NCBI GenBank assembly: GCA_020152595.1
Contig: JAIGNY010000690.1
Span: forward strand, 688,501-752,500
DNA length: 64,000 bases
DNA from: Chiridota heheva
Lineage: Eukaryota > Echinodermata > Holothuroidea > Apodida > Chiridotidae
Reading direction: 5' to 3'
Shown here piece after piece: positions 1 through 11,257 of this stretch. A program made the translations under genes and the position numbers. Each line of letters opens with the position of its first letter. The first letter of the stretch is position 1. The notes below the pieces were generated by a model. It worked only from the letters and a program-made list of their open reading frames with translations, searched no databases and was not told the DNA's origin.

Positions 1-636
1 CGCCTTACCCCTTTTCCCAAAACCCTCTCTGACATCAAACCACTTATAGCTTCCCTTGTCGTGACCGCTGGCAAACCTCATGGAACTTTCAAATTGATAA
101 CAAACCCCATGTCATCCAGCCCACCATTCCGATCAAACCCACCATCACGAACATCTCTCGTATCGATAACGTTCATATTACCCGTCTTACAATAGGTCAT
201 ACCCACCTCACTCACTCCCACCTCCTTATTGGCTCCCCCCAACCCCTCTGCAACAATTGCCATTGCACCCTCACAATTCATCACGTTCTCCTTGCTTGCC
301 CCCTGTACAACCTTCCCAGAGCTTCCCTCGCTCCCTACAACTCAATTGCTGAGTTCTTCCAGAAAAAATCTCTGGATAAAATTATCTTCTTCCTTTATCA
401 TGCTTCCCTCTACAACCATACTTAATTCTCTTCCACCCCTTCTCTCTACTTTGTTTTTGTTTCAACCATGCACCTCCTCTCTCGATCACAGCTTTCTGAC
501 TTTTTGTTCTTGAATTTCTCTCATTCTCCCCCTATTTCCTTTCCTTTCTACCTGTAGAACGATCTTACCTCTCGGGCACAATTTGACCCTCATTGTCGTG
601 GTGCCGTTAAGCCCTCATAATTCAATCAATCAATAC
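1..636 (+). mobile_element. Family L non-LTR retrotransposon, 3' fragment
   Basis: This stretch aligns by eye with 22755-23396 of the better-preserved L copy. It covers the part after the RNase H domain, including a cysteine/histidine motif (C-x2-C, then H and C, reading like CNNC...HH...ACP) seen near the C-terminus of RNase H-bearing LINEs. It ends in a short CAAT-type repeat tail near 620-636. The left end is cut by the window, so the full length is unknown. Frames are broken and it is a dead copy. Confidence 0.8.
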
Positions 637-760
637 AAATGCTACACAGAAATAGATTTTATTACCCTTTTTCCTGTGCTTGAAAAGTTTTAAATTTATA
701 TTAATTACACTAGATTGGAGAAACAATGAAGTTAGTATACAGAAAATTCTAGTACATAGT

Positions 761-790
761 AAAGGAATATTCCTGTGAATTTTCAGTCAT
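761..790 (+). repeat. Possible terminal fragment of family G
   Basis: The sequence TAAAGGAATATTCCTGTGAA resembles the terminus of the G element at 28559-29102. Only about 30 bases match, and the CR1-like LINE begins directly after it. Confidence 0.35.
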
Positions 791-1928
791 AATGTGGATA
801 TTATCTATTTAGACTTCCAAAAAGCATTGATAGGTTAAAAGCATTCGATAAGGTTCCGTTAGGCAGGCTCATGATGAAAACAAGAGCGCCTGGTGTGGAT
901 GGAGAATGTGCCAGTTGGATAAATTATAAATTCATGGTTAATTGACATGTCACAAAGAGTTGTTGTTAATGGTGAAGTATCTTCATGGATGAAGGTTACA
1001 AGTGGTGTTCCTCAGGGTTCTGTGTTGGGTCCACTTCTTTTCTTAATCTTCATTAATGATATTAATGTTTCACTTAGCTCCAGGAATTGTAAATTTGCTG
1101 ATATAACTAAGCTGTACAAGATTGTTGATGATGCTAGTGATTCTTCACTGTTGCAAACTGATCTGGATCAGTTAGTTTCTTGGTCCCAAACGTGGCAGAT
1201 GTCATTCAATGTTGATTAATGCAAAGTTATTCATTTGGTCAGAGCAATTTGGCTTTTGATCACTGCATGAATGGTTCAAATCTTGGTTGTGTGTTCAAGA
1301 AAGAGATCTAGGTGTTGTCATTACTAGCAATCTGAAGCCTTCTAAACAGTGTGCTTTAGCAGCTGCAAGGGCAAATAGGATGCTTGGTTTGATTAGAAGA
1401 AATTTTAATTTTCTTGGTAGATAGGTTGTTCTTAATTTGTATAAGCAGTTAGTCAGGCCTAACATGAAGTAGGGTATTCAGGCTTGGAGTCCCTTTTATG
1501 AGAAGGATACTTTCATTTTAAAGCAGGTTCAGCGAACAGCCACTAGACTTTTTCTTGAAGTAAGGAATCTCTCTTAAGAATTTAGGTTGCAAATTCTTGG
1601 TTTGACCACGCTTGAGATGAGAAAAGTACGTGGCGATATGATTCAGGTTTTTAAATTCTTATCCGGTAGTGATGCTTTGACTTCCTGTTATTTCTTACAT
1701 GTTCCAACTAATACTCATGTGACACGTGGTAAGAGTTTGAAAGTTGACCAAAGAGTTCTCACGGATAGATATTCTGCATTTTAGCTTTTCACAAACAGTT
1801 GTTAATGAGTGGAATGGTTTGCCTGAATGGTTTAGCTACAATTCTGTTCACAATTTCAAAGTCAAAATTGATATTCTTTGCTAACTCTAATCTTCTTTTA
1901 TTATTATTATGATTATTATTATTTTTAC
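788..1928 (+). pseudogene. CR1/L2-like LINE reverse transcriptase relic
   Basis: Translated pieces carry reverse-transcriptase motifs in order. Motif A reads YLDFQKAFD near 805-850. Motif B reads SGVPQGSVLGPLLF at about 1000-1045 and continues into FINDI. The catalytic box reads FADITK near 1093, where active CR1/L2 enzymes have FADD, so one catalytic aspartate is lost. Downstream follow LGVVITSNLKPSKQCA and VQRTATRLF, the usual C-terminal thumb/connection region. At least three frame changes and several stops separate these blocks. The copy is 5' truncated and ends near 1882, followed by a TTA-rich tail (1895-1928), as expected for target-primed insertion of this clade. It is unrelated to family L, which has a YVDD box and RNase H. 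Confidence 0.85.
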
Positions 1929-1939
1929 GTTATCTCAAG

Positions 1940-2705
1940 AACGGTACAGGGGATTCATGTTATATGTGGTATACATACTGCCCATGGTCCGTAAATGTGC
2001 CCTATTGTTTTTGGTGGTGATGTCATGGATATTAATAAGTAGGCAGGGCCTAATGTAAAAATCTTGAAATGCTCTTATTTTAACAATTGCATATCTGTTT
2101 TGTTTGATATTTGTTACAGTTAGGATGTTAGCTAGTGTGTACATGTTCATGGTATGAAAATGTTGAATTTCATTAATATTTATAGTGGGCGGGGCTTAAT
2201 ATGGTTTTGCTGAAAAGAGCTTGTAAACACAATATATAAAAAAAACATAAACTGGATTCAAGTCATATGTGTGGTACACAGATAGCTCATGGTCCGTAGA
2301 TTTGCCCAATTGATTTCGGTGATGTCATGCATAGTAATCAGTAGGCGGGGCTTAATTAAAAATCTTGAAATACTTATATTTTAACAACCGTATGTATGTT
2401 TTGTTTCATATATGGTACAGATATGATGTTTGCTAGTGTGTACATCTTCATAGTATAAAAACTTTGAATTTCATTAGTATGCATAGTGGACAGGGCATAA
2501 TATGATTTTGCATAAAAAAGCTTATAAACATGATATCTAAAGAAAGGATTCAAGTCATATGTCATACACAGATTGCCCATGGTCCGTAGATGTGCTCTAT
2601 TTGTTTTTTATGGTGATGTAATGTTTATTAATATGTACAGTAGGCGGGGCTTAATGTACAAATTTTGAAATGTTCATATTATAAGAACCACGTATATGCT
2701 TTGTT
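1940..2705. repeat. ~300-base tandem repeat, three copies, last one interrupted
   Basis: The landmark CATGGTCCGTA recurs at 1983, 2288 and 2578, giving spacings of 305 and 290 bases. Each unit also holds a GGCGGGGCTTAAT box and a later GATGTTTGCTAGTGTGTACAT segment. The third unit is broken at 2705 by element H-a and resumes at 3738-3810, then runs straight into the 14-base array. Copies differ by roughly a tenth to a fifth, so the tandem is old. Confidence 0.8.
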
Positions 2706-3737
2706 GAGAGCTGTGAACTTTTAGAAATTTTTGTAAATGTGTACACGCCAAAAAATGCGAGCGTGTATCATTTACACGCATTTAGTACTGTAATTTTTGG
2801 AAGTACACCAAATTGCTCTAATTTACGATGCTAATTAAAAAAATCGCACAATTAGTATGTTAAAAGTATTGACTCCATTGCCCAAATAGACGCTGGAATA
2901 TTGCTTTTCAAATCGTGAAAACTATTTCTACAGTATTCATCATTTTTATGAAAAATGTACATATAAATTCAGTTTAAAAAGAACAGAAAACTTCCCTTCA
3001 ATGTCATTTAATTTCAACATTGCATAACTTTTTTGGCGTAATCGCTAGGGCTTTAACTGTGAAAATCTTGCATACTATGATACCTTGCCATAAAACATTT
3101 AAAAACTATGCCACCACCCTGGAGGTATTGCTTATATCAGTCCTCTAGAAAAAATGGCAGCCATGTTTGCGAAGCATGCAGAATTTCAGCTTTGTTAAAA
3201 CCTTTTTTTGTTCGTTTATTTTGCATTATTCTTTTCTTTCTTGCAAAATTTATTTGACTCATCAGGTAATATTTACATGTAAATGTACTGTTTGTCACGA
3301 TTAATGTATTTTGACCATGTGTATTTGGGTTGATTTAACAGCTTGTAAAATGGGTCTTGATTGAATGGGATTAAAGCCTTACGTTATGGCCTAATATTAG
3401 TTTCACCAGAACACTGTTTACTGCTGCAAATCTGCGGTGCATTTCACAAATTACTTGGATTTTGGCCAAATCAAAGTGCAAAATATCCCCATTTATACAG
3501 TAGGTGATTGCTGCATATTTGTGATTCTCGCATTTAAAAAGGTTTATGCTAATCGGGTTTACAGTTTGTAAAGGTCATTGAATGGAATTTTGTAAGCCAA
3601 AGGTCTGATTTGACTGATATTGATTTTTAACGGCAAGACTTGACTATGAAAAACGATTACTCGCAATTCGATAATTAGTAAACGTTTACTGCATTTGCAA
3701 ATGTTTAGCGTGTACGCGCTAAATGGTCACAGCTCTG
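2706..3737 (+). mobile_element. Family H hAT-like non-autonomous element, copy a
   Basis: The ends are inverted versions of AGAGCTGTGAAC (left) and GGTCACAGCTCT (right). Outside lie GCTTTGTT (2698-2705) and GTTTTGTT (3738-3745), matching at 7 of 8 positions, as expected for an 8-base target duplication. The insertion splits the third ~300-base tandem unit, whose sequence resumes immediately afterwards. No transposase is visible, so any mobility would need an enzyme from elsewhere. It is the most diverged of the five copies. Confidence 0.8.
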
Positions 3738-3820
3738 GTTTTGTTTCATATTTGGTACAGTTTTGATGTTTGCTTATGTTAACATGTTCATGGTATAGAA
3801 ACGTATCTGATGGATCTGGC

Positions 3821-4241
3821 AAGACCAGTCTGTCACGACCAGTCTGTCACGACCTGTCTATCACGACCTGTCTGTCACGACCTGTCTGTCACGACCTGTC
3901 TGTCACGACCAGTCTGTCACGACCAGTCTGTCACGACCAGTCTGTCACGACCAGTCTGTCACGACCAGTCTGTCACGACCAGTCTGTCACGACCAGTCTG
4001 TCACGACCAGTCTGTCACGACCAGTCTGTCACGACCAGTCTGTCACGACCAGTCTGTCACGACCAGTCTGTCACGACCAGTCTGTCACGACCAGTCTGTC
4101 ACGACCAGTCTGTCACGACCAGTCTGTCACGACCAGTGTGTCACGACCAGTCTGTCACGACCAGTGTGTCACGACCAGTGTGTCACGACCAGTCTGTCAC
4201 GACCAGTCTGTCTTGACCAGTCTGTCTTGACCAGTCTGTCA
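3821..4241. repeat. 14-base minisatellite, about 30 units
   Basis: The unit is CTGTCACGACCAGT, nearly perfect in the middle, with CCTGT variants at the left edge and CTTGACC variants at the right. Because no unit contains a stop, all frames stay open and yield repetitive translations, which I do not treat as genes. The array starts where the interrupted ~300-base tandem unit ends. Confidence 0.95.
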
Positions 4242-5044
4242 TGATGAGTCTCTTTTAAATGAGAAAACCTTATAGTTTTGTCAATGATTTGTCAATTAAT
4301 GACTCTTTGATATAAAAATTCAGACCCAGTATTCCTTTTGAAAAAACTTAACACGATGTTTGAGGATTCAACATCTTATGATTTTTGTTGTCTGAACATC
4401 TTAAGCCATCAAGTATAAAGTTGAAGTTTGTTTTTTGTTCATGGAAGGATTTTGGGATAATTGTTATCACAATATTGATGTTTTGATAAAGTTTTTTTGA
4501 TCATAACTGACTACCGGAAACTGATATAAATGAAATTTATTAACTTTTTGGGGCTGTTTAATGAAAAATACTTGGATGATCGATAGTCATGTTTAGCTTT
4601 TTAATAGTTCATGTGTTGTGTATTATCATTGAAAAACAGAATATCGATATATCGATATGACCTTTGAACTCAATATTGGCCATATCGATAGGGGTTGAAA
4701 TCGAAATATATCGAAATATCGATATATCACCCAAGCTTAATATGTGATATTAATTGCACTTTAATTATTGGTGAGTGACATATTTTCTTGCAAAATTGGC
4801 GCTGCTATCTACATTAATTGATTTTAAAATGACTCAAATCTAATGTCAATTTTACATTTTAAATAACATATTCTTTCATGTTGTAAAAGTAAGAAAGTCT
4901 GATATGAAAAATGTCATCAAAGTAAAACTGGTACTTGTACTCAGTCATGCATCTTTCATTATATATTTTTACAACCAGGTAGGCTGTAAGTTTTTGATTA
5001 GATAAGTGTTATAAAAAAGATTTCATTTTACTCCTACCTACAGT
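4242..5044. other. No gene seen; short ATCGAT-rich palindromic patch
   Basis: The stretch is A+T-rich with no convincing coding signal. At about 4638-4728 ATCGATAT-type palindromes recur several times (for example ATATCGATATATCGATAT). A GATAT-rich relative of this kind of sequence lies at 54945-55050. Confidence 0.6.
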
Positions 5045-5254
5045 GATCCAAGATTTTTTGGGAAATTTGAGAAAATACAAAAATGGAAATTAATGTGCAC
5101 AAGCCCCAAGCTTGACCCAGAAAGGGGCAGGGTGTCACTGGCCAAATGGGGCATTATAAGGCATCAGGGGTTAGGTTTGAGGGCACTTAAAATTGACAAA
5201 ATAAACAAGGGAGTAATCAATACAGCAAGTAGTTTCCTGCATCTTTTTATGGAC
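5045..5254. repeat. Dispersed repeat R2
   Basis: This matches 31610-31860 by eye: shared blocks include the AGAAAGGGGCAG region, GAGGGCACTT, AAGGGAGTAA and the TGCATCTTTTTAT segment. It runs directly into the 24-base minisatellite. At the corresponding point of the other copy (about 31830-31850) there is only a single AGGGTGGAGGTA-type motif. Confidence 0.65.
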
Positions 5255-5588
5255 AGGGTGGAGGTAGTCATGGCAATGAGGGGCAGGGTGGAGGCAATCA
5301 TGAGGGGCAGGGTGAAGGCAGTCATGAGGGGCAGGGTAGAGGCAGTCATGAGGGGCAGGGTGGAGGCAGTTATGAGGGGCAGGGTGGAGGCTGTCATGAG
5401 GGGCAGGGTGGAGGCAGTCATGAGGGGCAGGGTGGAGGCAGTCATGAGGGGCAGGGTGGAGGCAGTCATGAGGGGCAGGGTGGAGGCAGTCATGAGGGGC
5501 AGGGTAGAGGCAGTCATGAGAGGCAGATTAGAGGCAGTCATGAGGGGCAGGGTGGAGGCAGTCATGGCAATGAGGGGAAGGGTGGAGC
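5255..5588. repeat. 24-base G-rich minisatellite, about 13 units
   Basis: The unit contains GAGGGGCAGGGTGGAGGCAG followed by TCAT. The first and last units both carry an extra GGCAAT, giving a 30-base variant at each border. The plus strand is strongly G-rich with closely spaced G runs. The unit is a multiple of three without stops, so both strands show long open frames (MRGRVEAV and TLPLMTAS periods) that I attribute to the repeat. Confidence 0.95.
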
Positions 5589-5700
5589 ACCCTTCTAAAA
5601 AGCAAAAAACAACAACTAAGTATTATTTTGACCTTATGACTGCCCAGGTTTGATATTTTTGTTTACAGTAAATCCATACCTGAAGATGGTTGCTCTTAAA

Positions 5701-5796
5701 GGATTGGTTCAGTGGTCAAAGATTAGTTCAGTGGTCAAGGATTAGTTCAGTGGTCAAGGATTAGTTCAGTGGTCAAGGATTAGTTCAGTGGTGAAG
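5701..5796. repeat. 19-base tandem amplification of the F terminus
   Basis: GGATTAGTTCAGTGGTCAA recurs about five times in a row. This is the terminal sequence of the F family (GGATTAGTTCAGGGGTCAAG in copies 2 and 4), where it occurs once per end. The array is therefore an internal expansion of the transposon's own tip. Confidence 0.9.
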
Positions 5797-5970
5797 AAGA
5801 CTTACAAAAGAAACAAAATAGTAAAGAAAGCATTCAAAAATCTTATTTCATTAAGGAGATAATCAAGTTTAAAGTTTGGTATCATTTGTATAGAAACGAC
5901 TGAAATCAGACTAGTTGTGATGTCATAGCCTCAGATTCCTCAAAGTCTTTGTGTATTCTATCGTATTTTG

Positions 5971-7012
5971 TAGAGCTGTGAACGTTTAGGGATTTTAGTA
6001 AACGTGTACACGCCAAAAAAAGCGAGCGTGTATCGTGTACACGAGTTTAGTACCGTAATTTTTGAAAATACACGGGCCAAAATTGCTCCAAAACTACAAG
6101 GCGAAGTAAAAAAATCGCGCAACCAGTATGGCAAAAGTACTGACTGCATTGCCCAAATAGACGCTGAGTTTTGCTTTCCAAATTGTAAAAAGTTTACTTC
6201 TACAGTATAAATCATCATTTTTATGAAAAATATGCATGGTAATTCAATTTAGAAAGAACAGATAACTTCCTTTCAATGTCATTTAAACTCAACATTGCGT
6301 AACTTTTTTGTCTTATTAGCTACGGCTTTCAAAGTTCTGTGAAAATCTTGCAAACTAGGCCTATGATATACCTCGCCGTAAAACATTTCAAAACTACGCC
6401 ACCACCACCAGGAAGTTCTGAAATATCAGTCCTCTCGAAAAAATGGCCGCCATCTTTGCGAAGCATGCAGAATTTCAGCTCTGTTAAAACCTTTTTCTGT
6501 TTGTTTATTATGCAATATTTTTTCTTTCTTGCAAAATTTATTTGACTCATCAGGTAATATTTACATGTAAATGCACTGATTGTCACGATTCAAGTGTTTT
6601 TTGGTCGATAAAACGGGCCTTGATTGCATGGGATTTAAAGCCTTATGGCCTTACGTTAGGCCTATTGTTAGTTTCACTGTTTACTGCTGCACATTCGCGG
6701 TGCATTTTACAAGTTAGATTACTCAGATTTCAGCGAATTCAAAGTGCATAATATCCCCATTCATTGGTGATTACTGCGCATTTGTGATTCGCACATTTAA
6801 AAAGGATTATGCTAATCGGGTTTACAGTTTGTAAAAACTATTTGATTGGAATTTTGTCAGCCGAATGTGTATGTGATTTGAATCATGAATATTGATTTTC
6901 AACGGCAAGACACTATGAGTATGATGTATGAAAAACGATTACACGCAATTAAGTTTTTAGTAAACGTTTACAAGATTTGCGAGCGAGTACACGCTAAACG
7001 GTCACAGCTCTA
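5971..7012 (+). mobile_element. Family H hAT-like element, copy b (inside F1)
   Basis: It begins TAGAGCTGTGAACG and ends CACAGCTCTA, with a perfect 8-base duplication GTATTTTG at 5963-5970 and 7013-7020. The related uninterrupted site in F copy 7 (around 51570, CATATTTTGTCCTGC) shows the pre-insertion state, which fixes both borders. The element is 1042 bases. At 6446-6457 the minus strand reads AAAGATGGCGGC, an excellent YY1 consensus. An 85-codon minus-strand open frame (6329-6586) recurs in copy c but has no recognisable domain. Confidence 0.9.
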
Positions 7013-7384
7013 GTATTTTGTCCTACGATTTTGTGGCTTAAGAACCTTTGGGATATGTCAGGAAAGTAGTAAAATAGAATCTAGTAAGGTTAATTATAAT
7101 TTACCACCTGAAGAAAGTTCGAGGAAAATAATTCAAATGGTAAAAAAGTAAGATTAATTTTCTTCAAAATGTATCAACAATTGTTAAGAATGTGAGGATG
7201 AAGGCACCAACCTGACATAGTAGACTTAGTACACCAGTCATTTCTACACAGATAAGACAGAAGCTTTAAACTGTAGTAACTCCCTAAAGGAACAAGTGTT
7301 TTGAATGCTTCCTGCATCATTTTGTGTCTTTTAAAATCCTCTTTCACAGAAGATACATTTGCTTGATGTCTGAACTCATCCTTA

Positions 7385-7965
7385 AAAAGTTCTAGATAAA
7401 GATTTTGTTGAGCAATTATATAGATGTACAAGTAAATGTATTCTACTAGAAGAAATGACCTTTTATCTTCTTTTTTTTTTATATACACAGATAATGGTTG
7501 GCATGTTTTCATTCCATAGCTGTTAAGAATGATTGAACATACATTCTGTATTAATTCAACATACATTACTTAGTGGAAAAATACATTGTAAACTGTGTCA
7601 TGCCTCGTCATGGGAGGGATTTGCCTACCGAAAGTAGGGGGAGGGGGAAAGTCAAAAGTGGGGGGTGGGGCAAAATCAAGCTAAGATGCAAATATTTACC
7701 ACACAAAAAAACAAATTTGGAGAAAAAAAGTTGCCCCCTTAAATCCTGCCTATGTGCCTCATTCTAAATTACTGAAAGTATTTTCTGTTGAAATTTTGAG
7801 ATAGGGTGTATCATGCATGATATGTTTGATAGAAATATTGCCAATTGTGGTATATCAATTGTATATACATGTACCGTCTGTCACGAAGTGAAGAAATGCT
7901 CGACCTGCTTTTGCAATAATGAAGTTAATAACTAACGTTGTGTACTGTACCTGTACGTTTTAATA
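7385..7965. other. No gene; dispersed repeat R3 fragment at 7595-7765
   Basis: The 7595-7765 part resembles 36300-36425: both hold a CATGGG-GGGA-TTGCCTA start, a GTGGGG...GGGGCA core, CAAGATACAAATA-type sequence and a run ending in CCCCC. The rest shows no coding signal. Confidence 0.5.
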
Positions 7966-9345
7966 ATGAATTTTGGGCAAGGCATTCATCAGTTAACGGT
8001 AATGAATTTTGGGCAAGGCATACATCAGTTAACAGTAATGAATTTGGGGCAAGGCATTCATCAGTTAACGGTAATGAATTTGGGGCAAGGCATTCATCAT
8101 CAGTTAACGGTAATGAATTTGGGGCAAGGCATTCATCAGTTAACGGTAATAGATTTGGAACAAGGCATTCATCAGTTAACGGTAATGAATTTGGGGCAAG
8201 GCATTCATCAGTTAACGGTAATGAATTTGGGGCAAGGCATACATCAGTTAACGGTAATGAATTTGGGGCAAGGCTTTCATCAGTTAACGGTAATGATTTT
8301 GGGGAAAGGCATTCATCAGTTATCGGTAATGAATTTGAGGCAAAGCATACATCAGTTAACGGTAATGAATTTGGGGCAAGGCAATTATCAGAGAACGGTA
8401 ATGAATTTGGGGCAAGGCATACATCAGTTATCGGTAATGAATTTGAGGCAAAGCATACATCAGTTAACGGTAATGAATTTGGGGCAAGGCAATTATCAGT
8501 TAACGGTAATGAATTTGGGGCAAGGCAATTATCAGTTAACGGTAATGAATTTGGGGCAAGGCATACATCAGTTATCGGTAATGAATTTGAGGCAAAGCAT
8601 ACATCAGTTAACGGTAATGAATTTGGGGCAAGGCAATTATCAGTTAACGGTAATAAATTTGGGGCAAGGCATACATCAGTTATCGGTAATGAATTTGGGG
8701 CAAGGCTTTCATCAGTTAACGGTAATGATTTTGGGGAAAGGCATTCATCAGTTAACGGTAATGAATTTGGGGAAAGGCATACATCAGTTAACGGTAATGA
8801 ATTTGGGGCAAGGCTTTCATCAGTTAACGGTAATGATTTTGGGGAAAGGCATTCATCAGTTAACGGTAATGAATTTGGGGAAAGGCAATTATCAGTTAAC
8901 GGTAATAAATTTGGGGCAAGGCAATTATCAGTTAACGGTAATAAATTTGGGGCAAGGCAATTATCAGTTAACGGTAATAAATTTGAGGCAAAGCATACAT
9001 CAGTTAACGGTAATGATTTTGGGGCAAGGCTTTCATCAGTTAACGGTAATGATTTTGGGGAAAGGCATTCATCAGTTAACGGTAATGAATTTGGGGAAAG
9101 GCATACATCAGTTAACGGTAATGAATTTGGGGCAAGGCTTTCATCAGTTAACGGTAATGATTTTGGGGAAAGGCATTCATCAGTTAACGGTAATGAATTT
9201 GGGGAAAGGCATTCATCAGTTAACGGTAATGAATTTGAGGCAAAGCATACATCAGTTAACGGTAATGATTTTGGGGAAAGGCATTCATCAGTTAACGGTA
9301 ATGAATTTGGGGAAAGGCATTCATCAGTTAACGGTGATGAATTTT
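7966..9345. repeat. 36-base minisatellite, about 38 units, with 108-base sub-order
   Basis: The unit holds CAGTTAACGGTAATGAATTT followed by a GGGGCAAGGC-type box. Variants differ mainly in the last bases before CAG (CATTCAT, CATACAT, CAATTAT, CTTTCAT) and in GGCAAGG versus GGAAAGG. A three-unit block (CTTTCAT, CATTCAT, CATACAT or CATTCAT types) recurs at about 8700, 8810, 9020 and 9130, an early higher-order pattern. One unit near 8095 has an extra CAT. Since 36 is a multiple of three and no unit contains a stop, open frames of roughly 470-620 codons appear on both strands. Confidence 0.95.
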
Positions 9346-9374
9346 TGCATAGGTGGGCGTTGGTTGATGTTATG

Positions 9375-10675
9375 GACGAAAGTGTGAATGTTAAGAAAGA
9401 AAGTGTGAATGTTAAGGATGACATTGTGAATGTTAAGGAAGACATTGTGAATGTTAAGGAAGACATTGTGAATGTTAAGGAAGACATTGTGAATGTTAGG
9501 GAAGACATTGTGAATGTTAAGGAAGACATGAATGTTAAGGAAGACATTGTGAATGTTAAGGAAGACATTGTGAATGTTAAGGAAGACATTGTGAATGTTA
9601 AGGAAGACATTGTGAATGTTAAGGAAGACATTGTGAATGTTAAGGAAGACATTGTGAATGTTAAGGAAGACATTGTGAATGTTAAGAAAGACATTGTGAA
9701 TGTTAAGGAAGACATTGTGAATGTTAAGGAAGACATTGTGAATGTTAAGGAAGACATTGTGAATGTTAAGAAAGACATTGTGAATGTTAAGGAGAAATTG
9801 TAAATGTTAAGGAAGACATTGTGACTGTTAAGGAAGACATTGTGAATGTTAAGGAAGACATTGTGAATGTTAAGGAAGACATTGTGAATGTTAAGGAAGA
9901 CATTGTGAATGTTAAGGAAGACATTGTGAATGTTAAGAAAGACATTGTGAATGTTAAGGAAGACATTGTGAATGTTAAGGAAGACATTGTGAATGTTAAG
10001 GAAGACATTGTGAATGTTAAGAAAGACATTGTGAATGTTAAGGAGGAAATTGTAAATGTTAAGGAAGACATTGTGAATGTTAAGGAAGACATTGTGAATG
10101 TTAAGGAAGACATTGTGAATGTTAAGGAAGACATTGTGAATGTTAAGGAAGACATTGTGAATGTTAAGGAAGACATTGTGAATGTTAAGGAAGACATTGT
10201 GAATGTTAAGGAAGACATTGTGAATGTTAAGGAAGACATTGTGAATGTTAAGGAAGACATTGTGAATGTTAAGGAAGACATTGTGAATGTTAAGGAAGAC
10301 ATGAATGTTAAGGAAGACATTGTGAATGTTAAGGAAGACATTGTGAATGTTAAGGAAGACATTGTGAATGTTAAGGAAGACATTGTGAATGTTAAGGAAG
10401 ACATTGTGAATGTTAAGGAAGACATTGTGAATGTTAGGGAAGACATTGTGAATGTTTAGGAAGACATTGTGAATCTTAAGGAAGACATTGTGAATGTTAA
10501 GGGAGACATTGTGAATGTTTAGGAAGACATTGTGAATGTTAAGGAGGAAATTGTAAATGTTAAGGAGGAAATTGTAAATGTTCAGGAAGAAATTGTGAAT
10601 GTTCAGGAAGAAATTGTAAAAGTTAAGGACAAATTGTGAATGTTCAGGAAGAAATTGTGAATGTTGGAGGATGGG
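9375..10675. repeat. 21-base minisatellite, about 61 units
   Basis: The unit is AATGTTAAGGAAGACATTGT plus G. Two units lack ATTGTG and are 15 bases long (near 9525 and 10300). Other variants have AAGAAAG or GGAGGAAATTGTAAATG. It directly follows the 36-base array with only about 30 bases between, yet the two units share no sequence. Translated periods are VNVKEDI (plus) and MSSLTFT (minus); both come from the repeat. Confidence 0.95.
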
Positions 10676-10685
10676 TCATTGTTGA

Positions 10686-11257
10686 TTAAAGGATTAGTTC
10701 AGGGGTCAAGCAAGTCTATCTGATATGAAAGAGGACTTCAAAAGAAACAAAATGGTGAAGAAAGCATTCAAAAATCTTATTCCGTTAAGGAGATATTCAA
10801 ATTAAAATTTTGGTATCATTTCTGTACAAATGACTGAAATCAGACTAGTTGTGATGTCACAGCCTCAGATTCCTCAAAGTCTTTATGTATTTTAAAGAAA
10901 GTTTGTTTAATTTTTTCACTATTTAAATTATTTTTCTTCAAACTTTCTTCAAGTGTACTTGTATATTATAAATACCCTTCCTAGACTCACTTTTACTAAT
11001 TTTTTGATATATCTTATGCTTTATAAGCCACAAAATTGCAGAAAATATGATAAAAAACATAGACTTTGAGGAATCTCAGGCTATGACATCACAACTAGTC
11101 TGACTCCAGTCGTTTCTATACAAATGATACCAAACTTTAAACTTAAATATCTTCTTAATGGAATAAGGTTTTTGAATGCTTTCTTTACCATTTTGTTTCT
11201 TTTCAAGTCTTCTTTCATATAAGAAGGACATGCTTGACCGCTGAACTAATCCTTTAA
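10686..11257. mobile_element. Family F foldback element, copy 2 (most complete)
   Basis: It begins TTAAAGGATTAGTTCAGGGG and ends GAACTAATCCTTTAA. The two arms (about 10686-10890 and 11055-11257) are inverted copies of one another over roughly 200 bases, including GATGTCACAGCCTCAGATTC against its complement. TTAA lies at both tips. The left tip sits about 10 bases from the end of the 21-base array and the right tip is the insertion site of P1. No open frame suggests a transposase. Confidence 0.85.

Larger units (their letters stand above)
5696..7384. mobile_element. Family F foldback element, copy 1, carrying H-b
   Basis: The left arm begins TTAAAGGATTGGTTCAG and the right arm ends near TGAACTCATCCTTAA. 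Without the H insertion (5971-7012) the element would be about 640 bases. Shared landmarks with the other F copies are TTAAGGAGATA, GATGTCATAGCCTCAGATTC and the right-arm complement of these. Unlike the others, its left terminus is repeated five times in tandem. No coding capacity is visible. Confidence 0.8.

Noticed and set aside
6329-6586. Minus-strand 85-codon frame shared by H copies
   Set aside because: It recurs because the copies are related, is broken in copy d, and shows no transposase or zinc-finger motif.
7938-9803. 621-codon open frame across the 36- and 21-base arrays, with a similar one on the minus strand
   Set aside because: Stop-free triplet-length units keep frames open on both strands; no signal peptide, domain or unique sequence supports a gene.
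7966-10675. CRISPR-like appearance of regularly repeated 36-base units
   Set aside because: Repeats are head to tail without spacers, in a eukaryotic context, and no cas genes are present.
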